64,000 nt of DNA from JACVRM01 sp963817375 (lineage in GTDB: Bacteria; Actinomycetota; Thermoleophilia; Gaiellales; Gaiellaceae), in NCBI GenBank assembly GCA_963817375.1, contig CAWFOB010000001.1, forward strand, positions 124,001 to 188,000. Direction: 5' to 3'. This document shows, one piece after another, positions 56,730-64,000 of this stretch; the stretch's first letter is position 1; every line of letters begins with the position of its first letter. The notes under the pieces were generated by a model, which ran no database searches, was not told where the DNA came from, and was given only the letters and a program-made list of their open reading frames with translations. The position numbers and the translations under genes were made by a program.

Positions 56730-57728
56730 CTAGAGCGCCGCCGCGTACGTGAGCGCGTACCGGTCGGTCATACCGGCGACGTAGTCGGTGATCCGCTGCG
56801 GCAGGTCACCCGGCGCCGGCGGGAGCGCCTCGGGGTGCGCGCGCAGGTGCTCGAAGATCAGCTCGACGGTGTCGGCGGCACGCTCGTGCTCCGCGTGCGA
56901 GCCGGGGCCGAGGTAGACGCGGTCGAACATGAAGCGGCGCAGCGCGAGCATGGCACCGCCGATCTCGTCGCTCTGCCGGATGTCCCCGGCCGCCGCCGAG
57001 GTCTCGACGAGGTCGTGGACGAGCGTGTCGATGCGGCGCGAGCCGGTGTCACCGAGCAGCTCGAGCTCCGCGGCGGGCAGGTCCTCGTGCGAGAGCAGGC
57101 CGCCTCGGACGGCGTCGTCGATGTCGTGGTTGATGTATGCGACGCGGTCGACGATGCGCACGATGCGGCCTTCGAGCGTGGCCGGCAGGTTCTCGCCGGT
57201 GTGGTTCAGGATGCCGTCGCGCACCTCCCAGGTCAGGTTCATGCCGCGGCCGTCGCGCTCGAGCACGTCGACGACGCGCAGGGAGTGCTCGTTGTGGCGG
57301 AAGCCGATGCCGTAATGCTCGCGCAGGAGCGCGTCGAGCGCCTCCTCGCCGGCGTGGCCGAACGGCGGGTGGCCGAGGTCGTGGCCCAGGCCGACCGCCT
57401 CGACGAGATCCTCGTTCAGCTGCAGCGCCCGGGCGACGCCGCGCGCGATGCCGGTGGTCTCCAGCGTGTGCGTGAGCCGCGTGCGGACGTGGTCGCCTTC
57501 CGGCGAGATGAAGACCTGCGTCTTGTGCTTGAGCCGCCGGAACGCCTTCGAGTGGACGATCCGGTCACGGTCGTGCTGGAACGGCGTGCGCAGGTCGCTC
57601 TCGGCCTCGGGCTCGGCCCGGCCACGCGTCTCGTACGAGCGGACGGCGAGCGGCGAGAGCCATGCGTCCTCCTGCTCGCGGATCCGCTCCGCGAAGCTCT
57701 CAGCGACCGTCTTCGCGAGCTCCGGCAT
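56730..57728 (-). CDS. dgt: dGTP triphosphohydrolase-like HD protein (332 aa)
   Basis: The HD-domain metal ligands are seen in HVRTRLTHTLETTGIA, VGLGHDLGHPPFGHAGEEAL and later INHDIDDAVRGG. FRHNEHSLRVVDVLE is typical of the deoxyguanosinetriphosphate triphosphohydrolase-like family, which hydrolyses dNTPs to nucleosides and triphosphate. It lies directly before dnaG in the same run, an arrangement common in actinobacteria. The ATG at 57,728 is 20 bp after the receptor-kinase stop. Confidence 0.93.
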   Translation of the reverse strand: MPELAKTVAESFAERIREQEDAWLSPLAVRSYETRGRAEPEAESDLRTPFQHDRDRIVHSKAFRRLKHKTQVFISPEGDHVRTRLTHTLETTGIARGVARALQLNEDLVEAVGLGHDLGHPPFGHAGEEALDALLREHYGIGFRHNEHSLRVVDVLERDGRGMNLTWEVRDGILNHTGENLPATLEGRIVRIVDRVAYINHDIDDAVRGGLLSHEDLPAAELELLGDTGSRRIDTLVHDLVETSAAAGDIRQSDEIGGAMLALRRFMFDRVYLGPGSHAEHERAADTVELIFEHLRAHPEALPPAPGDLPQRITDYVAGMTDRYALTYAAAL

Positions 57729-57748
57729 TGCTGCCTACGGTATCGGTG

Positions 57749-60700
57749 CTACCGGAGGCAGAGGGATGTGGGGTCGGCCAGCCCGTAGAACTGTGGGAGG
57801 TAGGACGCGCAGCTCACACGGGCCGAGAAGAACTGCGGCGGGCTGACGTTCTCGGTCAGCCCGGTCGCCGGCAGCGGGCCGCTCGCCAGCTCGCGGTCGA
57901 GCTTGCGGTAGGCGGCCGCCCGCCGCGCCTCCGGCGCGGCCGCCGCCGCGCGCATCCGCCCGAGCCAGCGCGCATCTCTGAACCAGGCCGGGTAGAAGTG
58001 GAAGCCGTCGCGCGGGTCGAGCAGGTCGGTGAACGAGTTCTGGGCGTCGGGGTAGTCGTTCGACCAGCCGTCGAGCAGAAGGTCGGCCCGGCCGCCGTCG
58101 CGCGCGTACCCCCACGGATCCGCCAGGAGGCGTATGCGTACCCGGAAGCCGGCGCGCTCGAGATCCTTCTTCACCTCGGCGCTGATGCGTTCGTAGCGCG
58201 GGTTTCCCGCGGCCGCGATCAGCGTAAGCGGCACGGTCCGGTCGCGAAGGAGCGTGCGCGCCTGCGCGACTCGCGGGCCCGGCTCGTGGATCGCCGCGTA
58301 CCCGGGGACGCCGGGTGAGAGGAAGAGGCTGCGCGGATCGCTGTCGACGAGCTCGGCGATCGCGTGCCGGTCGAGCGCGAGTGCGACGGCATGGCGCAGA
58401 CGGACGTCGGCCATTGGACCACGGGTCGTGTTGAACATGAGGAAGCGCGTCCCGTTGGCGGGCTCTCGCACATAGCGTGGCTCGGCGCCGCCGCCGTGGA
58501 CGCGGTCGAGCCGGCCGCCTGGCGCAAACGCCGCCGACGGCGGGTCGCCATCGTCGTAGGCGTAGTCGGCCTGGCCGTTCTCGACCAGTTGCGCGGCCTG
58601 CTCGGGGCTCAGGCTCTCCTTGACGATGACGCCGTCGACGGTCTGCGGGCGCGCTCCCCCGTAGTTCGGGTTCTTCTTAACGACGAGCTGGAAGTCCTGG
58701 AGGTTGTCGTCGATGTAGTACGGGCCGGCGGACGGGATCGGGTCGGCGATCCCGTCCGGGTCGGTGGGCGTGCTCGGCGGGACGACCGAGAAGCACGGCA
58801 TCGCGACCCGGGACGGCAGGGTCCACGAAGGCGCCACCAGCTTGATCGAGAGCCGGTCGCCGTCCACCGTGACGCCGCTGATGTGCTGGGCGTGACCGGC
58901 GACGTAGGCCTTCTCGCCGGCGATGTCCGAGAGGATCGCGTCGCGGCAGTAGCTGTTGACGAGCTTCGGCGAGAGCGCGCGCTCGAGCGACGAGCGTACG
59001 ACCTGTGCGGTGACGGGCGCGCCGGACGGCGGCGAGAACCGGAAGCCCTTCTGGACCGCGAACGTCCAGGTGCGACCGCGGTCGGGGGTCTCCGGCAGGC
59101 GGGTCGCGAGCTCCGGAACGATGTGGACCGTCCCGTCGGCCCTCGGCCGGTTCTCCGTCAGCCGCGCGCCGGTCGCGTCCGTCAACACGAGCCAGCCCAG
59201 ACCCGCGAGCACGGCCGGGTCGAGGGCGTAGTAGGGGTTGCCGACGGCGGCCTGACGCACCACGCTGCTTCCGGACACGCGCGCCTGCGCGTCGGCGTCG
59301 CCGAGGCCCAGCGACACCCAGACTTCGTCGCCGCGCGCGCCGACCGCGATCGGCCGGTGGCCCGTACGGAAGCTCTTCGTGACTCCCGCCCGCCACGGGG
59401 TCGATGCCGGTCACCGTGCCGCTGTTCGCGTTCGCCACCCACAGCGAGCCACCGTCGGTCGCGAGCGAGTACGGGACGTTGCCGTCGCGACCTTGCCCAC
59501 GACGTTCGCCCGCTTGTCGAGCTGCCAGACGCCGCCGTCGTTCTGCACGGCGAGCCACAGCGACCCGCCCGCGACCCGGGCGTCCTCGACCCAGCCGTCG
59601 TGCAGCCTCCCCGTCGCCGCCAGGCTCCCGTCCTTCGGGTCGAGCCGCGTCATGTGCAGCCCGTCGCGGTCGACGACCCACACGTTGTCTCCGTCGGCGG
59701 TCACGAGTGCGTTGTCGTAATTGCCCCCGTCCGGCATACGGTGCTCGAACACAATGTCGTTCGTGACCGGATTGATCTTCGCGATGCGCTTCGGGTAGGC
59801 GTAGGTAACCCAGACGGCGTCCATCGTCGCGTCGATGCCATCGGCGTTCTGCGGCGCGACTTCCTGCTCGACCTTCGGCGCGTGGAGCGCAATGCGCTGG
59901 ATCGTCCCGTACTTCGTATCGATGCGGAGCACCGTCGCCGGCTCGTGCGGGTCGGTCGCCCAGATCGCCCCGCGGACGACGTTCGGCGCGAACGCGGTCG
60001 GCGATACCGGGAGCGCGATCTGGCGGCCGAGCTTGTTGCCCCGCGCGTCGACCTGCTGGAGGACGCGGCCACCGGCCGTGATGCCCCAGAACCCGTCGCC
60101 GTCCCTGATGAGTCCCCCGATGTCCGTCGAGCCCGGGACGACCGCCTTCACCTTGCCGCTGGACGCGTCCAGCGCGGCGACGCTGTTGGCGGCGAGCGCC
60201 TCGTTCCCGCCGCCCAGAGTCAGTAGGAGCACGCCGACGCCGACGCCGACGAGCGCAACGGCTGCGATGCCGCCGAGGCGCGTGCGCGCGGCTCGTGCCG
60301 CGCGCACGGGTGGCGACCCGGCGGCGCACCTGGCGTCCGAGCCGGGTCCCGGCCGGGACGATCTCGACGGCGGTGACCGGCCGGTCGAAGCCCTTCAGGC
60401 GCTCCTGCCGGCGCAGGCCGTAGCCGACCTCCTTGACCGTGCCGGCAAGGTGGACGACGCCCTCGCTGGCGAGGATCTCGCCCGGGCTCGCCTTGGCGCA
60501 GAGCCGTGCAGCGGTGTTCAGCGCGGCACCGCGATAGCCGCGCCCGACCGGCACCGCCTCGCCGGCGTCGAGCCCGATGCCGATCCCGCGCGGAAGCTCG
60601 GTCGCGCGCTGCTGCAGCTCGACCGCGGCCTGCAGCGCCTTGCGGGCCGACTCGAACACGACGAGCGCCTCGTCCCCGCGCAGCTCCAGCAGCCGGCCGT

Positions 60701-61667
60701 CGCGCCGGGAGACGACGTCGTCGACGAGCTCTGCGAACTGCGCTGCGAGCGCCGCGGCCGCCTCGTCGCCGTGCTCCTGGGTGTAGCGCGTGTACCCCCG
60801 CACGTCCGTGATCAGGAACGTGCGCAGCTGAGCGACTCGCGCCTGCGCGGCCGGGGCCGCCCCGCCCACCGCTGCGCGCGCCTCCTCGATCAGCGCGGTT
60901 GCCGTGGCCGGGCGGTCGTCGGGGCTCTTCGCCAGGGCGTGCGCGATGGCCGGATCAAGCTGAGTGCCGGTGGCCGGCGGCGGGTCGTTCAAATGGGCGA
61001 GCACGGACGCCAGCTCGCTCCCGCGGCGGAACGGCGGCTCGGCCGTGAGCGTCTCGTACAGGACACAGCCGAGCGAGTAGACATCGGTCCGACCGTCGAT
61101 CTCCTCGCCGCGCGCCTGCTCGGGCGCGATGTAGTCGATCGTCCCGGCGAAGGGCGAATCGCGCGTGAGGCTGTTCACGGACGCCGCGTGCTTCGCGAGG
61201 CCGAAGTCGGCCAGGTAGGCGCGGCCCGTCTCGTCGACGAGGATGTTCCCCGGCTTGACGTCGCGGTGGACGAGACCGCGGCGGTGCGCGGCGTCGAGCG
61301 CGTCCGCGACCTGCGCGAGCAGGTCGAGCGCGCGCTCGGGCTCGAGCGGGCCTTCGCTCTCGATCAGCCGGCTGAGGTCGGTGCCGTCGACGAAGCGCAT
61401 GGCGAGGTAGACCACGCCGTCCGCCTCGCCGGCCGCATAGATCGGGAGGATGCCCGGGTGCTCGAGCGCGGCCGCGAGGCGCGACTCGCGCAGGAAGCGC
61501 TCGCGGAACCGCGCGTCGGCCGCCAGCTCCGGCAGCAGCGTCTTCAGCGCGACACGGCGGTCGAGGCTGAGCTCGTGCGCGAGGTAGACCGAGCCGGACG
61601 CGCCGCGACCGATCAGCGATTCGATCCGGTAGCCGGCAACGGTGACACCCGCGGCGAGGTCGGACAT
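57749..61667 (-). CDS. Ser/Thr kinase - class III cyclase - TM - beta-propeller - SBP_bac_5 fusion (~1,305 aa), three frameshifts
   Basis: Residues 13-265 are a Ser/Thr kinase with glycine loop IGRGASGSVYLAH, Lys42, HRDVKPGN (134-141) and DFG (154-156). Residues 280-440 form a class III nucleotide cyclase: Asp288 (TDVRGYT), Asp332 (GDEALVVF), and Asn384/Arg388 (LNTAARLC) as the transition-state pair. One membrane helix (LGGIAAVALVGVGVGVLLLTL) precedes a beta-propeller (about 480-790) and a 500-residue peptide-binding domain (about 800-1,305) ending FYGLADPTSLCLR. Frame changes: insertion at about 60,307, deletion at about 59,487, insertion at about 59,392; net length is a whole number of codons. 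Separate genes are possible but less likely. Confidence 0.8.
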
Positions 61668-61678
61668 GGTGCGGAGCG

Positions 61679-62464
61679 TTACACGATGATCGGCACAGTT
61701 CCACCGTCCACGCTCCAGGCGGCGCCGGTGACGTACGCCGCCCGGTCGGAGCAGAGGAAGGTGATCACGGAGGCAACCTCGTCCGGCTCGGCCAGGCGGC
61801 CGAGCGGCCGGCCGCCCGCGACGGCGGCGAGCACCTCGTCGCGCGTCTTCCCGGTGCGGGCCGCCTGCTGGTCGGCGAGGCCGCCCGGGTCGAGCCACGC
61901 GCCCGTCGCCGTCGGTCCCGGCGTGACGGCGTTGCAGCGGATGCCGTCGCGCGCGTAGGTGTCGGCGACGAGCCGCGAGAGCGACAGGACGGCCGCCTTC
62001 CCGACCGAGTACTCCGGCATCGAGGTCGACGGCCGCTTGCCCGAGGTGGAGGACACGTTCACGATCGCGCCCCCGCCCCGCTCCCGCATCAGCGGCGTGG
62101 CGGCGCGAATCGCGCGCACGTAGCTCATGACGTTCAGGTGCCACATGGCGTCCCAGTCGGAGTCCGACAGCTCGTCGAAGCCGACCTGGCGCGCGACGCC
62201 GACGTTGTTGACCAGCACGTCGATGCCGCCAAGGGCGTCCGCGGTGTGCCGGACGACGTGCTCGGGCGCGCCCGACTCCGAGAGGTCGGCGACGACGGCG
62301 AGGGCGGCGCCGGTGCTCTCCCGCGCGTGCTGCGTGCGCTCGCGGTCGCGTCCGCAGACGGCGACGAGCGCGCCTTCGGCCGCGAGCTGGCGCGCCACCT
62401 CGAGACCGATCCCGGCCGTCGAGCCGGTGACGACGCAGACACGGTCGTGGAGCCCGAGATCCAC
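61679..62464 (-). CDS. Short-chain dehydrogenase/reductase (261 aa)
   Basis: The NAD(P)-binding TGSTAGIGLEVARQLA, NNVG, the Ser in VNVSSTSGK and YSVGK (catalytic Tyr and Lys) are all present in order. The C-terminus (ITFLCSDRAAYVTGAAWSVDGGTVP) is classical SDR. It oxidises or reduces an unknown alcohol or ketone. GTG at 62,464 is the start; the receptor-kinase gene begins 11 bp after its stop, so they form one operon. Confidence 0.92.
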   Translation of the reverse strand: MDLGLHDRVCVVTGSTAGIGLEVARQLAAEGALVAVCGRDRERTQHARESTGAALAVVADLSESGAPEHVVRHTADALGGIDVLVNNVGVARQVGFDELSDSDWDAMWHLNVMSYVRAIRAATPLMRERGGGAIVNVSSTSGKRPSTSMPEYSVGKAAVLSLSRLVADTYARDGIRCNAVTPGPTATGAWLDPGGLADQQAARTGKTRDEVLAAVAGGRPLGRLAEPDEVASVITFLCSDRAAYVTGAAWSVDGGTVPIIV

Positions 62465-62481
62465 GCGGCTACCGTAGCGCC

Positions 62482-63070
62482 GTGCCCGAGACGACCATCC
62501 TGCTCGTCCGCCACGGCGAGACCGACTGGAACGCGAACCGGCGCATCCAGGGCCAGACGAACTCGCCGCTGAACGAGCGCGGCCGGGCGCAGGCACGCGC
62601 GCTTGCGGACGAGCTCGCCGGCGAGCCGATCGCGGCCGTGTACTCCAGCGACCTCGACCGCGCCCGTGAGACGGCCGAGATCCTCGCTGCCCCGCTCGAC
62701 CTCCCCGTCGTCGTCGACCCGGCGCTGCGCGAGCGCAACTTCGGCAGCTGGGAAGGCCGCACGGTCGACGAGCTCGAGGAGCGCTGGCCGGGCGCCTGGG
62801 CGCGCTGGCGCAACGGGAACGAGGGTGAAGGCGACGTCGAGGACCACCTCGCGCTGGCCGCGCGCATGCGCGCTGCGATCCACCGCCTCGCGGCGGCGCA
62901 TCCCGGCGAACGGATCCTCGTCGTCGCGCACGGCGGCGCGATGCGAGTGATCCTCATGGACGCGGCCGGCCTCGCGTACCCCGAGGGCCGCAACGAGCAG
63001 CGCAGCATCGGCAACTGCGACGTGTCCCGGCTCGCCGTCGAGAACGGCAGCGTCCGCTCTACTGGACTGA
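62482..63070 (+). CDS. Histidine phosphatase (phosphoglycerate mutase-like, ~195 aa), one frameshift near the end
   Basis: The family motif LVRHGETDWNANRRIQGQTNSPLNERG contains the catalytic RHG, and LVVAHGGAMRVIL the second His. RNFGSWEG and the late AVENGSVR are typical. Uncorrected, the frame runs on to 63,189 through the typA gene. Removing one base near 63,058 ends it after LLD at 63,070, the more credible end. GTG at 62,482 is divergent from the SDR start by 17 bp. Confidence 0.85.
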
Positions 63071-64000
63071 GGCGGCGAGCCCGCGCGCCTTGCGGCTCGC
63101 CGCCGACTGGCGCTTCTGGGCGGAGAGCTCCACCTTGCGCAGCCGGACGCTCTCCGGCGTCACCTCGACGCATTCGTCCTCGCGGATGAACTCGAGCGCC
63201 TGGTCGAGCGGCAGCGCGCGCGGCGGGATCAGGCGGACGAGCTCGTCGGCCGTTGACGAGCGCATGTTCGTGAGCTTCTTCTCCTTGGTCGCGTTCACGT
63301 CGAGGTCCTCGGCCCGTGCGTTCTCGCCGACGATCATCCCCTCGTACACGTCGGTGCCGGGCCCGACGAACATCGCGCCGCGCTCCTGGAGGTTCAGCAG
63401 CGCGAACGAGTTCGTCTTGCCGCTGCGATCGGCGATCAGCGCGCCCGTCGGACGCGTGCGCAGCTCCCCGTGCCACGGCTCGAAGCCCTCGAACACGTGG
63501 TGGAGGATCCCCGTCCCGCGGGTCTCGGTCAGGAACTCCGTGCGGAAGCCGATCAGGCCGCGCGCCGGCACGAGCACCTCCATGCGCACCCAGCCGGTGC
63601 CGTGGTTGACCAGCGACTCGGTGCGGCCTTTGCGCAGCGCGAAGAGCTGGGTGACGATGCCGACGTACTCCTCGGGCTGGTCGATCGAGACGCGCTCCAT
63701 CGGCTCGTGGACGGTTCCGTCGACCAGGCGCGTCACGACCCGTGGCTTGCCGACGGTGAGCTCGAACCCCTCGCGGCGCATCTGCTCGACGAGCACCTCG
63801 AGCTGGAGCTCGCCGCGGCCCTGCACCTCCCACGTGTCCGGCCGCTCGGTGGGGAGCACGCGCAGCGAGACGTTGCCGACGAGCTCCTGCCGCAGCCGCG
63901 ACTCGATCAGGCTTGCGGTCACCTTGTCGCCCTCGCGGCCCGAGAGCGGCGACGTGTTGAGGCCGACGGTCATCGAGAGCGACGGCTCGTCGATCGTGAT
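63059..64000 (-). CDS. typA: GTPase TypA/BipA, C-terminal part (runs beyond right edge)
   Basis: The C-terminal half of a ribosome-binding translational GTPase: domain III text (PDTWEVQGRGELQLEVLVEQMRREGFEL), a domain V-like part (EPMERVSIDQPEEYVGIV) and the BipA-specific C-terminal region (ARGLIGFRTEFLTETRGTGILHHVFEGFEPW, then FVGPGTDVYEGMIVGENARAEDLDVNATKEKKLTNMR). The GTP-binding domain is past the window edge. The frame is intact for all 314 codons here. Confidence 0.95.
   Translation of the reverse strand: MTIDEPSLSMTVGLNTSPLSGREGDKVTASLIESRLRQELVGNVSLRVLPTERPDTWEVQGRGELQLEVLVEQMRREGFELTVGKPRVVTRLVDGTVHEPMERVSIDQPEEYVGIVTQLFALRKGRTESLVNHGTGWVRMEVLVPARGLIGFRTEFLTETRGTGILHHVFEGFEPWHGELRTRPTGALIADRSGKTNSFALLNLQERGAMFVGPGTDVYEGMIVGENARAEDLDVNATKEKKLTNMRSSTADELVRLIPPRALPLDQALEFIREDECVEVTPESVRLRKVELSAQKRQSAASRKARGLAASVQ

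Noticed and set aside
63071..63189. Extended C-terminus of the histidine phosphatase
   Set aside because: The extra 40 residues are Arg/Ala-rich text antisense to typA; a one-base correction gives a normal end at 63,070.

Overview
The window is a high-GC chromosomal segment of an actinobacterial-type organism. Support comes from the BTAD/SARP-type and LuxR/AAA-type regulators, a chlorite-dismutase-family HemQ, a DUF3467 protein, many GTG starts and ATGA/GTGA stop-start overlaps. The gene repertoire suggests Thermoleophilia (Gaiellales or Solirubrobacterales), but this is inference from gene content and not from a marker phylogeny.

Layout. 1-5,077 (-): a thioredoxin-like gene, an alpha/beta hydrolase and three tandem epoxide hydrolases form one run, divergent from a large arylsulfatase (5,350-7,713). 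7,763-9,854: a ~2 kb islet between a copied 3' half of tRNA-Gly and the intact tRNA. 9,877-13,455 (-): glpX, argS and a K+ channel. 13,479-14,708 (+): DUF3467 and a phosphoesterase. 14,712-19,657 (-): gap-pgk-tpiA-gpmI and an ECF sigma factor. 19,777-24,379 (+): acyl-CoA ligase, hydrolase, M24 protein and a YbhN-like membrane protein. 24,411-32,942: a stress/envelope block around a 955-residue SARP-AAA-TPR regulator. 33,062-43,064: multicopper oxidase with metal-binding inserts, MGMT, P5C dehydrogenase, a second YbhN-like protein, uvrC, hemQ and small membrane/secreted genes. 43,108-44,702: a broken and an intact bcp flanking a cupin gene. 44,706-49,483 (-): LuxR regulator and two Dpp-type permeases. 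49,516-54,619: tRNA-Leu, a subtilisin, a pilin-like protein and a second tRNA-bounded islet (tRNA-Asn). 54,651-62,464 (-): SDR, a giant kinase-cyclase-receptor, dgt, dnaG and a secreted protein. 62,482-64,000: a histidine phosphatase and the end of typA.

Two things stand out. First, four promoters in the 26.0-32.3 kb block carry the same three-copy array of the octamer NGGCAGCG, with start-to-start spacing of 21 and 11 bp, placed 52-59 bp before each start codon. This looks like the operator of a local regulon, most simply that of the SARP-type regulator in its centre. Second, the frame-corrected 57,749-61,667 gene encodes one ~1,305-residue protein joining a Ser/Thr kinase, a class III nucleotide cyclase with its catalytic residues, a membrane span, a beta-propeller and a peptide-binding (SBP_bac_5) domain. 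That layout suggests a single-chain transmembrane ligand receptor.

Caution on reading frames. I count about 50 single-base insertions and a few deletions that break otherwise well conserved genes (argS, gpmI, tpiA, uvrC, dnaG, pruA, hemQ and others). They are dense in some stretches and absent from about 17.6 to 36.1 kb. Because essential genes are hit, I treat them as sequence errors and give gene boundaries across the shifts.
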